From assembly GCA_964035575.1 (NCBI GenBank), contig OZ037837.1:372001-436000 (forward strand): a stretch of DNA of 64,000 nt, given 5' to 3'. Source of the stretch: Rhynchopus sp. YZ270_cl-10. Lineage: Eukaryota > Euglenozoa > Diplonemea > Diplonemida > Diplonemidae. Shown one piece after another: positions 10,080 to 20,906 of this stretch (the first letter of the stretch is position 1; every line of letters begins with the position of its first letter). Made by a program: the position numbers and the translations under genes. The notes beneath the pieces were generated by a model. That model was given only the letters and a program-made list of their open reading frames with translations, made no database searches and was not told where the DNA came from.

Positions 10080-10744
10080 CTTGCAGCTTGCGAGTCTCCG
10101 TGTTGTTGAAGGGTGGGGCGTAGAGGGAGAAGGCAGCGATCACATTGAGCGGAGGGCGTCGAAAAATCTATGTATCTATGTGTCTATGTGAGCCGCGCGA
10201 CTGTTCACGATGCCAGTGAAGAAGTCTTTCGGGAATCCTTGCCGGAAGGGCGTACGACCGTGGGTGAGACACCTGAGGAGTATTGGAGCACCCTCCGCTT
10301 GATGGCAGACGGCGTATGTCCTGGCGCAGACGCTTGGGGCTCACACACCCTCGGTGCTACAGGATCTTGAGGGTTTGACGCACTGTTGGCTGCGTGCTCG
10401 GTGGGTCACAAGAAGAGGTTGAAGCTTGTAGACACCAGCACCGGCACGAGTCAAGTCACAAAGAGCTAAGGAGAACTGACGTGCGGTGGGGAAGGCCCCC
10501 TCCGACCGTCCGGACTTGGCGGTCTGCACCCCCATCCTCGTCAAGAATTGGCTAGAGCACATGGCACCCAGAGCAGTGACCGGTCCGACGCTCGCATGTG
10601 AGCGTCGCTCCTCCGGAAGCTGGTAGTGGCCCAAGTCCACACGGACTAGAGGCCGCCGATGGGCAGGAAACTGCAGGAGGGCATGCCACAAGGGCTAACG
10701 AAACCATGGTAATGGGCCTATGTGGGGTTACAGACGTGTATATG
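10080..10744. other. GC-richer stretch without a recognisable gene
   Basis: Base composition here resembles coding DNA more than the flanks do, and short frames exist on both strands (10170-10370 plus, 10341-10691 minus). I recognise no family and no frame is convincing. It may be an old, degraded coding fragment. Confidence 0.3.
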
Positions 10745-11280
10745 GTGTAACCACAGATGCTCAAAACACCCGATTTTTACGTTTTTTTGCATTTTTCGGT
10801 GCCCCAAGACCCACCCCAGGGGGCCAAAAAATTTTCGAAAAAAAAATTTTTTTTTTCAGATTTTGCTAAGGTAAAATGTGACTGTGAAAACGATCCTCAA
10901 AATAGAGGATCCTCAAAATTCCCGTTTTTCCCTTTTTTCCCCTTTCCCCTTAGTCATTTTTCCCGTTGCCTTGTCGAAAAAAAATTTTTTGGGTCAAAAA
11001 AAAAAAGTGAAAAATTTTCGCAAATTTCGATCCTACGACCACCCACAGGTGACGAAAACTCCGTTTTCGTGAAAAAAAAAATTTTTTTTTTGGGTCAAAC
11101 ACGGCCTTGCCTAGCCACTTTTGGGTATAGTATAGGCTTGTTCAGAGACGTGTATATGGTGTAACCACAGATGGTCAAAACAGCCGATTTTTGCGTTTTT
11201 TGGCATTTTTCGGTGCCCCAAGACCCACCCCAGGGGGCCAAAAATTTTTCGAAAAAAAAAATTTTTTTCACCTGAAAACA
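10745..11280. repeat. Two tandem copies of the CAGATGGTCAAAAC repeat with A/T palindromes
   Basis: Copies at about 10727-10870 and 11147-11275 share GACGTGTATATGGTGTAACC, CAAAACACCCGATTTTT and CCAAGACCCACCCCAGGGGG, followed by a long run of A then T. Diverged copies occur at 52885-53010, 53070-53195 and 53245-53300. Between the two copies are further poly-A/poly-T palindromes. Confidence 0.75.
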
Positions 11281-11482
11281 GGGTTCTAGCTCAGACAGGG
11301 CTTCCCACAGGGGGGACCAGGGGGGACCACTGGTCCCCCTGGGGGAAAATAAAAATAATAAGGGGGGACCAGGGGGGACCAGCCTGCCCTTGAGTGTTCC
11401 GAGGCTGCCTATTAGGAATTTTCCACATTTTTTTTAATTTTTCCCACCCTCCCGTCCCCGCGCATCCAAATACAGGCAACTA

Positions 11483-11700
11483 CACGACGGTGATGTACAG
11501 TACATTACAAGTGAAGTTACATGTAACGTTACAAGTGAAAAACCGTTACAAGTGAGTTACAAGTGGGATACATGAATTACAGGCAAAATCAGGTTGTAAC
11601 TGGTGGGTTACAAGTGAGTTACAAGTGAGTTACATGTAACAAAAGTTACATGTAACTCACTTGTAACTCCACTTGTAACACCCGTTACATCACCGTCGTG
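11483..11700. mobile_element. TA-flanked miniature inverted-repeat element (CACGACGGTGATGTA)
   Basis: A perfect 15-bp terminal inverted repeat, CACGACGGTGATGTA, is flanked by TA on both sides (11481-11482 and 11701-11702), as in Tc1/mariner-type insertions. The interior is almost only the words GTTACAAGTGA and GTTACATGTAAC on both strands. It is inserted inside the hAT-like element at 11296-12410. The right end of a related copy follows the CATGT satellite at 51085-51101. Confidence 0.8.
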
Positions 11701-11867
11701 TAACAGGGGGAAAAGATGGCACCAAAAAAGTCCTCCGGACCAAGACAGATTTCCATAATGGAATTTGCAAAGCGACCGGCGGAGTCCCAGTTATCGGCTC
11801 AGGCTCCGAAGAGGCAGAAAATAACGGTTGCAAAGAACCACGAGTATGCCTCATGGGCAAAGTGACC

Positions 11868-12095
11868 CCGTCACAGCCAGAACGCGACTCAATTGGTCAA
11901 ACGCCGAAGGAAAAGGAAGCATGCAGCATGGCAAAAGAAAAAAGTAGCGTACCGTGCGCCTGCGGCGCAAGATTGCAAGCCACCCATGACATAGTGTGGC
12001 TGTAAAATGTGCAATTTTAATCACAGTATTTTGAAATGTTGCGTACCGTGGCTTCGCCAGGAACCTTTGCCATGACTGTCGTTTCTTTTTGTAGA
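11868..12095. repeat. GCGTACCGTGCGCC dispersed repeat, copy 1
   Basis: Contains AATTGGTCAAACGCCGAAGG, GTAGCGTACCGTGCGCCTGC and GCGTACCGTGGCTTCGCC. Other copies are at 12640-12800 (inverted), 35125-35345 and 57783-57935, with right-hand fragments at 20031-20140 and 20668-20775. No terminal repeats were found. Copy 1 sits inside the hAT-like element. Confidence 0.75.
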
Positions 12096-12454
12096 TGTCT
12101 ATACGAGGAAACGTCTGCACGCTACCGACCTGACATATTTTTTCTTATTCCGCAAAGGTGGGGAACGTGAGATGATATGCAATATGCGAGTTAATGCAGC
12201 AGTTTTAACGGTTTGCCGGGACATTTTCGCCGAAGTCGAAAATTTTTTTTGACCACTTAAAGTGCGTAAAGGCGCGTAACGTAACGTAGCGTCAGCGTTA
12301 ATGCTACACACCACACAAATTAAAATCATTGAAAAAAAAAAAAAAAATTCCACCTTTTTTTGGCTGGTCCCCCTGGGAGGCCAAAACCCCAGATCCTGCG
12401 GGAAGCCCTGTCAGAAGAAAAAAAAAAGAAACGGAAAAGGTGGCTCAAAAAAAT

Positions 12455-12590
12455 TTTTTCTGCGCTTCGCGCGCAGGGATTACGCAGCTCCCCCAAAAAT
12501 AAAAAAAGTACGTATGGATTTTCAACACGTACAATTCTAAGCAAAAACAATTAAAAACCGCGCGCGCTTCGCGCGCGCTCTCCCTGGCAA
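12455..12590. repeat. GC-rich hairpins (CTTCGC loops)
   Basis: Two self-complementary GC hairpins, CTGCGCTTCGCGCGCAG and GCGCGCGCTTCGCGCGCGC, lie about 80 bases apart in AT-rich sequence. Similar hairpins occur at 46380-46445 and 17340-17365. Confidence 0.5.
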
Positions 12591-12639
12591 AGTTGGTTGA
12601 GAAGGGTTGTGAAAGTTCGAAGAACTGGAGAAATCATCA

Positions 12640-12800
12640 GTCATGGCATCCAAATGTTCCTGGCGAAGCCACGGTACGCAACATTTCTAAAAATTGCGCT
12701 TAAAATTGCCTATTATGTCATGGGAAGGGTGTATTGCAATCTAGCGCCGCAGGCGCACGGTATGCTACTTTTTTCTTTCGCCATGCTGCATGCTCCTTTT
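12640..12800. repeat. GCGTACCGTGCGCC dispersed repeat, inverted copy
   Basis: Reverse-complement match of the repeat at 11868-12095, including GCGAAGCCACGGTACGC and GCGCCGCAGGCGCACGGTA. With copy 1 it forms a pair of inverted repeats about 550 bases apart. Confidence 0.75.
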
Positions 12801-12808
12801 CCGGTAAA

Positions 12809-13207
12809 AAAATACTACGGTGTCAATAACTATCTTCGCCCACACAGGAAAAACGGGAAACGAAATAGGGGGAAAGTTTGTTAGTTGTACGCTTCCACAA
12901 AACCCAAATTACCTACGTATGGACACGTATGGATTCCACCTTTTCAAAAACAATTCACGTATGGATTTCCATACGTTCCACACGTGGAGCGTAATCCCTG
13001 TTCGCGCGGAAAAATTGACCACGCCAAGTCGCTGTTTTTAACAGCAAAGGGGACTGGCTGACGACACTGAGGACCTCCTTGGCCAACCGGTTTTTTGCAC
13101 CGTGTAAAAAAAACCCAAAAATACTACGGTGTCAATAACTATCTTCGCCCACACAGGAAAACGGGAAACGAAACAGGGGGAAAGTTTGTTAGTTGTACGC
13201 TTCCACC
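12809..13207. repeat. Direct repeat pair around TACTACGGTGTCAATAACTA
   Basis: 12809-12895 and 13120-13207 are near-identical (GTCAATAACTATCTTCGCCC through TTAGTTGTACGCTTCCA) in the same orientation. The spacer includes short GTATGGATTTCC words. No coding potential was seen. Confidence 0.75.
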
Positions 13208-13389
13208 TCTTTTTGAAAACTGAATGTTTACAAAAACAGAGCCAAATAGAAAAGGTAAGAAAATGAAAGTCCTGAAGTACAGAAAGTGGTGTGTGAGAAG
13301 GGAGGAGCACAAGTGAGGGTGAAAACAGTTAGAGCGACCGTAGCATTTCCCCTGTCAACTGCGTTTGACCTATAAAAAAAAAAAAAAAA

Positions 13390-13420
13390 GAACGGAAAAG
13401 GTGGGCCACCTTTTCCGTTC
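13390..13420. repeat. Perfect 31-bp palindrome
   Basis: GAACGGAAAAGGTGG is followed by one base and its exact reverse complement. The same word in single orientation occurs near 12430-12450. It directly follows a run of A, so a hairpin or terminator is possible, but there is no sign of which. Confidence 0.8.
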
Positions 13421-13421
13421 T

Positions 13422-14150
13422 ACTGAGCTAGGACCCTGCTGAAAATTGCCTTGTCAAAAAAAAATTTTTTTTTTTTGAAAAAAAAAATGGCAAAGACAAA
13501 GGGAAAAACGGGAGAAAAGGGAAAAACGGGAAATTTGAACACCCTCCACACCCTCAAATTTAATTGCCCGATTTGAACCGAAGCAGAATGACTGCTCTGA
13601 TGAGTGCTCATCAGTTTTGTAATTTTTCATGACGTTTCAGTTTCTCTATCCTCTGCGATATGAAGCGCAAACAACGCCGTTTTCAATTTGATTCGCAGAC
13701 CGATACTGACTCGCGAAGTTGCTGTGTCAAAAACACCTTCCTCTGCCGAGGCGGGATACCACAGCGACAACGTCTATCACTCATGCGCCTATGAGTCGCT
13801 CAATGGCGTCATGGCTTTATCATGACAACAGGGGTACAACCTTTTACATTTCTCTCACAATAATCTGATAACGCACACGGGGTAAAGAAAAATAACCTTG
13901 CAAGATAATCGTGCCCCTCGTCCACACAGCGCAGTACAAAACATAACAAAAAGAGAAGTTAACAGTACGAACAAAACAAAATGGCCGCTTCTGCTGCCAA
14001 TGATGTGTCACACCAGAAAACAATCTAATCATTGATCCAAAATAAAAACATGTACAAAATCGTGCACTTCTTTTTGGGAAGTACTGCAAAATCAAAAGTG
14101 GTTGTTTGAACAAGGTAATGAGCAGCGAGACTCTCGAAAGATGCACATCC
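13422..14150. other. 3' flank of the LRR cassettes, with an unoccupied insertion site
   Basis: 13900-14150 aligns with the 3' flank of the complete LRR gene (19580-19620 joined to 20904-21404). At 13944-13946 the TAA is undisturbed where the other copy carries a 1.28-kb insertion. 13440-13500 holds poly-A/poly-T palindromes; the rest is unremarkable. Confidence 0.6.
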
Positions 14151-14655
14151 TCACGTGCACACACAGTGACACTTGGTATTGTCCATGATGTTACGTCCAT
14201 GCACACAGTCTGACACAACACTGCTCGATCCGGTGATGTTGATGCTTCTTGTACGTATGTTGCATCCTTCGAGGAAGCCTGGCCCGATCACCGTCACATT
14301 GCTCCACCCAGAGAAGTCAAGTGTGGTGAATGCGCAGCCCTCGAGGAAGAAGTTGGCGATGTGCGTCACACTGCTCCACCCAGAAATGTCAAGGGTTCGC
14401 AATGCACTGCAGTTGCAGAGAAAGCGGCTCCCAACATGTGTAACATTGCTCCACCCAGATAAATCAACAGTGTGCAGTGAGGTGGATTCGTAGAGAAAGC
14501 TGCTGCCTATTGCAGTCACACCTGACACACCACTGAGATTAAGTTCTTCGAACGCGAGACGTTGCAAGAATCCATAGGGGATCTCGGTAACAACTTCCGC
14601 CTGCAGAAACAAACGAATCAGATTGGGATCTTCCAGGCCTTCGAACCTCTCTGTC
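14151..14655 (-). pseudogene. LRR cassette with about 4 repeats, lacking a 5' end
   Basis: Encodes the start of the LRR module (FLQAEVVTEIP, then VSGVTAIGSSFLYESTSLHT), about four 25-residue repeats of the form LSGWSNVTHIG..FL..C..L, and the same C-terminal cap as the complete gene (TRSINITGSSSVVSDC). There is no ATG; the open frame starts at TTG inside the module. The ubiquitin-like N-terminus is missing and homology to the complete gene stops exactly at CCTTCGAACCTCTCTGTC (14638-14655, plus strand). The first repeat is almost identical in DNA to those of 14849-16082 and 21405-23282. It is either a broken duplicate or a silent cassette; no promoter or start is evident. Confidence 0.8.
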
Positions 14656-14657
14656 GA

Positions 14658-14784
14658 TAAACGTTTTTAAAAATAGGATGGAACACCCCGTTCCGAAGAG
14701 GAATGCAGCCACCCCGAAAAAGTGGGGGTGTGTCGCCAGTCTGCGGTGAGAAACTCCTCCCTGAGTCAAAACTGCCGCTGGTTA
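14658..14784. repeat. 127-bp direct repeat beside LRR cassette, copy 1
   Basis: Identical or nearly so to 16085-16211, running from TAAACGTTTTTAAAAATAGG to CTGCCGCTGGTTA. In both places it adjoins the 18-bp junction where LRR homology ends. Confidence 0.85.
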
Positions 14785-14848
14785 CCCACCCCCACAATTA
14801 GCCGACCAGCAGCCTAATTATGAGGATGGCACCACGTGTACACCATCG

Positions 14849-16082
14849 TTATCGAAACACCAGACGCGTCTGATTCACGTCGTGGTGACCCTTCTTGCAG
14901 CAGTTCGCCGGCGAAGCAATCATCGGGCGTCCGTCACGGTTCTTCTTCTTCCTCTCACTGGCCACACAAATATCGCAAGCTCCTCTGTCATGTCCTCTGC
15001 AGTTGTGGTGCTTGCCACAGCACTGCTTCGCCGTCATCGGTGTCGCTGCCCCCGCACACTGCCCGCACGCAGACATACTGTGCTGTTCACACGAGTCTAG
15101 TGCCTCATCGCATGTCTCCAAAATGTTCGCATCGCAGTGGTGTATCGCACAACAGTTGTTGATGTTGTTGCGGTTGAGGGTGCAGTCCTCGCATCGCAAC
15201 CTACTGTGTGTGACGCACTCAAGTCTTGTCAATGCGCTGCAGTCCTTCAGGAAGTGGTTCCCGATGTGCGTAACGTTGTCCCACCCTGACACGTCAACTG
15301 TGGTCAATGCGTTGTGGTGGCAGATAAACGAGGATCCGAGCTGCGTAACGTTGGTCCACCCAGATAAGTCAACTGTGGTTAGCGCGGAGCACTCGGACAA
15401 GAAGCTGTTCCCGATGTGTGTGACATTCCTCCACCCGGATAAGTCAAGCCTTCTCAATGCACCGCAGTCATTCAGGAACGAGCATCCTATCTGCGTGACA
15501 CTGGTCCACCCAGATAAGTCAAGTCCTGTCAATGTGCTACAGCCCTTCAGGAAGTGGTTCCCGATGTGCGTCACATTGCTCCACCCAGTCAAGTCAAGTC
15601 TGGTCAATGCGCAGTCCTTCAGGAAGAAGCTGGCTATGTGCGTCACATTGCTCCACCCACGCAAGTCAACTGTAGTTAATGCTCTATGGCGGCTGAGAAA
15701 CGAGGATCCGATCTGCGTAACGTTGTCCCACCCAGATAAGTCAAGTGTGGTCAAAGCGGTGCAGCCACTCACGAAGCAGTTTTCAATGTGCGTCACGTTG
15801 CTCCACCCAGATAAGTCAAGTGTCGTCAATGACATGCAGTTGCCGAGAAAGCAATTCCCAACATGTGTAACATTGCTCCACCCAGATAAATCAACAGTGT
15901 GCAGTGAGGTGGATTCGTAGAGAAAGCTGCTGCCTATTGCAGTCACACCTGACACACCACTGAGATTAAGTTCTTCGAACGTACTACCTTGCAAGAATCT
16001 ATTGGGGATCTCGGTAACAACTTCCGCCTGCAGAAACAAATGAATCAGATTGGGATCTTCCAGACCTTCGAACCTCTCTGTC
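14849..16082 (-). pseudogene. LRR cassette with about 10 repeats and a Cys-rich tail
   Basis: Open frame with ten 25-residue LRRs of the BspA-like type (LSGWxNVTHIG), preceded by FEGLEDPNLIHLFLQAEVV, with no ATG; a stop lies just upstream of the 18-bp junction at 16065-16082. Unlike the complete gene it does not end in the TRSINITGS cap. It runs into about 120 residues rich in Cys and His (CEDC, NNCC, QCCGKHHNC, CDIC), ending in LVFR. That tail may bind metal or form disulphides; I do not recognise it. The repeat number and most inner repeats differ from the other copies, while the first repeat is nearly identical. Confidence 0.75.
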
Positions 16083-16084
16083 CC

Positions 16085-16211
16085 TAAACGTTTTTAAAAA
16101 TAGGATGGAACACCCCGTTCCGAAGAGGAATGCAGCCACCCCGAAAAAGTGGGGGTGTGTCGCCAGTCTGCGGTGAGAAACTCCTCCCTGAGTCAAAACT
16201 GCCGCTGGTTA
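16085..16211. repeat. 127-bp direct repeat beside LRR cassette, copy 2
   Basis: Second copy of the block at 14658-14784, again adjoining the 18-bp junction. Sequence beyond each copy is unrelated, so the duplicated unit was LRR start plus this block. Confidence 0.85.
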
Positions 16212-16705
16212 GCGCTGGCTAAGGTTCCCTTTTCACCCGGTCACAGTCGAGTCTCGCTCCGTCGGCGTTGACTGCACTGCAAAGCCCCTTGGTCCACCGT
16301 CGTAAAAAGACACCACAAAAAGCGTAGGTAGGTGGGGGACCGGCAGGTTACAGACAGAGGCAGTACGGAGCTAAGGTGTCGGCGGTCGCGGGTTTCCGTG
16401 GAGGCCTGCCCCCCGTGGAGGTCTTGGGATCTGGAGTTTTGTGGGAGTGATCGGCTTAGAGTACCCTGCATAGTTCATGCTTACATGGTGTACTCGGATC
16501 CTGATCCATAATTGCGGTAGGATATTGGGGTCCCGGGAAGCACCCTTCGCACCGAGGTCCCACCACCCCAGACAGTTTATAGGTCTAAAAGCACAACGTA
16601 CTTGTCCAGGACCTGGCCGCTCTTGGGTTCTCTCAAAAAAAGATACTAATCCCGTACGCCCGTGCACCGCAAAAATGTGCTATGGGGGGCGGTCCGCCGT
16701 CGGGA
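16212..16705. other. Unique sequence separating the ubiquitin-like piece from the LRR cassettes
   Basis: 494 bases of balanced composition. No match to other parts of the window, no convincing frame, and no RNA gene recognised. It lies where the intact gene is continuous. Confidence 0.5.
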
Positions 16706-16992
16706 CCTTCGAACCTCTCTGTCGTCAGCCTTGTCTCACCCAAGTCACGAAGAGCTGCAATGGCGTCGTCCTTCTGCGACTTCCTCTTCGTCAGCACAAC
16801 TGTGTCCCCAGCACTCAGCTGCGTGATGTAGTCTCCTTCTGCCATCACCTTCCCACCAAAGCTAACGTCGAAGCCGTCTTCGCACAACTCTGCTGCAGAC
16901 GCCACCTTCCGCCGTATGTCCGCAGTTGTATCATCCACACCCACATCGACTGTGTACTTCTCTCCGTCAAAGCTCTCCACACATATTTCCAT
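16706..16992 (-). pseudogene. Orphan ubiquitin-like N-terminal piece
   Basis: From the ATG at 16992 it encodes a ubiquitin-like beta-grasp domain (MEICVESFDGEKYTVDVGVD, then GFDVSFGGKVMAEGD and LSAGDTVVLTKRK) and the short DAIAALRDLGETRLTTERFEG segment. It then loses homology to the complete gene right at the 18-bp junction (16706-16723). Downstream the frame continues for about 25 unrelated residues to 16633. The 5' flank matches that of the complete gene. It could make a short protein of about 120 residues, but it looks like the front end of a split gene copy. Confidence 0.75.
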
Positions 16993-17197
16993 AGTTTTGT
17001 GTCTCTCTGTTCTGTGCAGGTGTTTTGGGTGCGGCTGCTGCTGACTTGTACCAGTAGTGGTCAGGTTTTGCACAAGACAGACACATCAAGGAGAACTTCG
17101 TAGTGAAAGGGGTGGTGTGGTGTGCAAGAGACAACAAACAGGTACAAGGGGAGAGGTCTTTTGTTTTGTTTCTGAAAGCTTCGTTGTGTGCACACCG

Positions 17198-17240
17198 CAC
17201 TCCGACTTTTCCTCTTTGTGCTTCCCCAAAAACCGCAAAA
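17198..17240 (-). promoter_or_regulatory. Remnant of the shared upstream repeat
   Basis: Matches only the first part of 23485-23577 (CTCCGACTTTTCCTCTTTGTG). It then jumps to sequence that in the other copy lies about 290 bases further on, so this copy has probably lost the middle by deletion. Confidence 0.35.
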
Positions 17241-17293
17241 TACAGCTCGTTAATATCCTCATGAGATACACATCGTATTGCTTTCTGAAAAGC

Positions 17294-17447
17294 GCACTTC
17301 ACATAACTCGGGAGCTATGGTTCCGAGTTGCATATTATGACCACTCGCTTCGCTCATGGTCATAAAAGTTATTGGTGCACGAGTGCAGCGAGTGCACCAA
17401 AAATTTCAACTCGGAACCATCGCTCCCTCGTGATGTAAAGTGCACTT
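17294..17447. repeat. Triple-hairpin inverted repeat
   Basis: Outer arms of about 35 bp (GCACTTCACATAACTCGGG... against CAACTCGGAACCATCGCTCC...) enclose two further hairpins, one around CGCTTCGCTC and one TGGTGCACGAGTGCAGCGAG. A reduced copy is at 23893-24000. Confidence 0.7.
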
Positions 17448-17699
17448 TACATCGTGCAATAAATAGTTCATAAAATGCGTGTTCGGAGAGAAATTGGTGG
17501 AACAATTGGGTTTTTTTTTTTTTTTTGAAAAATAAATAAAACTCCTCTCGAAATTGTTCAAGATTGAACTGAGAGAAAGAAGAAACCCCAAACCCTCCCA
17601 GACCAAACGGTCTAACCTGTTCTATTGACATAGTGTGGGAGCACAAGAATCGTCTTCGCGTATACTAAAAGATTTCCTACGATATGTCACAAGTGTCAT

Positions 17700-18005
17700 G
17701 TCACCGAAAAAAAAATGGGGACACATGCAAAAAAAGGAGGACAGCTCACTCCTGAACGAGTTTACACACACATAAACAGGGGAGGGGAAGTTGTGACTTA
17801 AATGCCGCCGAAGGCTTTTTTATCGACATAAAATCCTTACAGTATGGTGCACAGCCAGCACGTGGAACGGAGGGGAAGAGAGAGAGAGCGAAAGAGGGAA
17901 TGTCTAGTAACAGATGCACACAAAGCCCAGCAAAAGCTGATTGGGCGACTGTTGCTGACTGGACATTCCTCAGTCCCTCTTAAACCAACACGGATCCTTA
18001 AAGTA
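17700..18005. repeat. Upstream segmental duplication, copy 1
   Basis: Near-identical to 24090-24390 (GGGGACACATGCAAAA through ACCAACACGGATCCTTAAAG). It is part of the duplicated 5' flank of the ubiquitin-LRR genes. The short plus-strand frame inside (17844-18026) is present in both copies but looks non-coding. Confidence 0.8.
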
Positions 18006-18160
18006 GTGTTGGGGTGTTTGGTGTGATTGAAAACCCCAACATAGGACACCTTTAAAGCACTTTCAAAGTACCTTTTTTGCACTTTATTTTGGGGGGGTGT
18101 CAAAAATTATTTTTGAAACTTTTTTTTTCCTGGGGGCTCCTGGGGGGCGAAAAAAATTAT

Positions 18161-18414
18161 TACGCGTCCACTCGACGTTTGGATAAAGAAAACTAGAGAT
18201 GAAAGGGGGTTTGGGGGGAAGAGTTTAATTCTTGAACGCATCCCCACACTCAGTCACACACACAGGAAAAAAGTTTACGAAATATTGAATTGACAATTTT
18301 CCTGATGAAGATGTAATGTATGTGTGAGAGATGGGGAGCACGGGAGGGAAAAAACGACTCGTGGATACTGAAAAATTTCACTAGAAATGCACGCATGTCT
18401 TATAAAAAAAATTT
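18161..18414. repeat. Composite dispersed repeat (about 250 bp), full copy
   Basis: Block 1 starts ATTACGCGTCCACTCGACG and ends at CCCCACACTCAGTCACAC. Block 2 runs from GACAATTTTCCTGATGAAG to GCATGTCTTATAAAAAA. A second full copy is at 27872-28065; block 2 only at 45409-45533 and 46938-47060; an internally shortened copy at 47086-47195; block 1 only at 62797-62898. Size and A-rich end suggest a SINE, but no clear pol III boxes were seen. Confidence 0.75.
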
Positions 18415-18486
18415 TTTTTCCCCCCACCCCCAAAAATTGATCGATTTTTATAAGTTCTTGTGTCGTAGGTCATAGATAGGGGTCCT

Positions 18487-18735
18487 GGGTGAAAACTGCA
18501 CACTGTACACTGTATACCTGTATACTGTACAATGTGCACCATTTTACACTGTTTACTGTACACTCTGTACACTGTACACTCTGTACACTGTACACTCTGT
18601 ACACTGTACACTCTGTACACTGTACACTCTGTACACTGTACACTCTGTACACTGTACACTCTGTACACTGTACACTCTGTACACTGTACACTCTGTACAC
18701 TGTACACTCTGTACACTGTACACGGTACACTGTAC
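18487..18735. repeat. 16-bp satellite (CTGTACACTGTACACT)
   Basis: About 11 head-to-tail copies, with a degenerate start at 18487-18555. It passes directly into the 7-bp array to the right through mixed CTGTACACGGTACA units. Confidence 0.9.
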
Positions 18736-19187
<452 letters not shown>

Positions 19188-19620
19188 CAACGAGTGTTCC
19201 GGCTCGTGGCGTCACGGAGCCACCAATACTCCCCTCTTCGGCTCGCGTATGTGACTAGGTACACTTATTTGAATCATATAAGATAGACAAAATCTCAAGA
19301 TGCAATGTCAGCAAAACTGCGAGTAATAAACGGCCCTTTCAGCAGAACACCTCCACTCCCTACCTCTCTTCCACACGATACGTGTCTTCCCCCACCCCCT
19401 TCACAGTTTTGTTTAGAGATGTGAACACAAGACGTACACTCATCTAGATTCTTTGGCTTCGCTGTTCTTCACACATTACTTATCCAAACACCCCACCTCC
19501 CCTCCCCAAATAAAACCCTTCTTCAGGGAAAGAAATCGAAACAAAGAAATGCGTGCCCACCCCAACCCTAGTTTTTTTTTGGCAAGATTATCGTGCCCCT
19601 CGTCCACATCATACAAAACA
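19188..19620. other. Gene-free stretch between satellite and insertion
   Basis: No gene recognised. 19575-19620 resumes the 3' flank of the complete LRR gene (ATTATCGTGCCCCTCGTCC, as at 13907). Confidence 0.5.
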
Positions 19621-19623
19621 TAA

Positions 19624-20903
19624 GGGAAAACAAACTTCTCGTCTGCGTGCGCGTCGGGACGTCCCCCAGAAAAACCCAGGCAGGCAGGCAAAAAAAAGTT
19701 TGTTTTAAAAAAAAGTTTTTTTCAAATTGTCCTTCTTTCATGGGGTGAGAACAGGCTTCGCGCTAATTTTTGGGGAAAAAATCTGAAAAATCGTGTTTTG
19801 GGACCAAAAAAACGCACCTCAAACAGCTGTGTATAAGGGGGTGAAAGAAACAGTGTTTTGTGGCATTTCCGAGCCAATCCCGTTCTGTGGTGGGGCATAT
19901 ACGGAAATATGGACACAATTTTAGTGACTTAAATTTTTACAAAATATGAACCCATACTCGTGAGCAAGGGTCATTTTCAGGACTGAAAACCCAACTTCAG
20001 ATCAAATTATGGTGTTTTTGACTGGGAACAGGTAGCGCCGCAGGCGCACGGTACCCAACATTTTCCTTTTCTTCTTTTCCCCTTTTTTCTGCTTTCTTTT
20101 GATTGCGCGAGCCGATTGCTCTCCACGGTGGGGTCACATGTGTGTACAAAAATACACTGAAGTACCCTTACTAGGAACTACGAGATTCCTCTGGTTTTAG
20201 TAAGGATACCGCATTTCCGAACCAATCCCGGCTTATGGTGGGGGATATACGGAAAAATGGACAAAATTTCAGTGACTCAAATTGCCACAAAGTATGAACC
20301 CGTACTCAACAAGGGTCATTTTCAGTCTGAAAACCCAACTTGGCATGAAATTGTAGTGGTTTACTGGAAACACATGTACTGAAGAAAGCTATGGTAATGT
20401 AGTGATGTCGGTGGGGTTTCAGTGACCACAGAGAAGAGTGAAAACGAAAAACCAGGACGGTTATGTCCTCGGAGGGGGTGCCCTCACACAGCGAGGGTGG
20501 AGACGGTTCAGCAGCTCATTATTCTCTGCGGCAGGCTTGCAGGTGTGCCCCATGGAATCCTAATTGATCTTTATCCGTGAGGGAGAAGGGATGTGGAGTC
20601 GTACTCAAAAGAAAATGAACACTGTACATAAATAAGTACATCATGTTTAAAAATAAAGGAGGGTAGGGAACAGGTAGCGCCGCAGGCGCACGGTACCCAA
20701 CTTTTTTCTTTTTTTTTTCCCCTTTTCTCTGCTTTCTTTTGATTGCGCGAGCCGATTGCTCTCCATGGGGAAATTTTTTTGGGGGAGACGGGGGTAGCAG
20801 GGGGGTCGGTATTCGCCTTTCCACAGAAAAAACTTTTTTTTTGAAAATCTCAAAAAAACCCAGGCACGCAGGACGCGCACGCAGACCGAAAGTTTGTTTT
20901 CCC
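19624..20903. mobile_element. PIF/Harbinger-like insertion, 1280 bp, with empty site elsewhere
   Basis: Imperfect terminal inverted repeats of about 30 bp begin GGGAAAACAAACTT and share GTCTGCGTGCGCGTC. They are flanked by TAA (19621-19623 and 20904-20906). The paralogous 3' flank at 13944-13946 has a single TAA with matching sequence on both sides, an unoccupied site. The interior carries two direct copies of a GCGCCGCAGGCGCACGGTAC fragment (20031-20140, 20668-20775) and two of an AATTTTAGTGACTTAAAT-type repeat (19860-20030, 20205-20345). No transposase frame was seen. Confidence 0.75.
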
Positions 20904-20906
20904 TAA

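Larger units (their letters stand above)
11296..12410. mobile_element. hAT-like non-coding element, 1115 bp, nested
   Basis: Terminal inverted repeats begin CAGGGCTTCCC(A/G)CAGG. They are flanked by the 5-bp direct repeat TCAGA (11291-11295 and 12411-12415). Near the ends GGGGGGACCAG recurs in both orientations. The interior holds a complete smaller element (11483-11700) and a copy of the GCGTACCGTGCGCC repeat. No transposase frame is visible. CAGGG termini resemble hAT elements; a 5-bp duplication is less common for that group. Confidence 0.65.

Noticed and set aside
10170-10691. Opposing frames of 66 and 116 codons
   Set aside because: No recognisable domain and no clear codon pattern; kept only as an unresolved GC-richer stretch.
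13270-13290. GTACAGAAAGTG resembling the complement of spliced-leader motifs of Euglenozoa
   Set aside because: Only a few bases match; no leader exon, donor site or Sm-like context follows.
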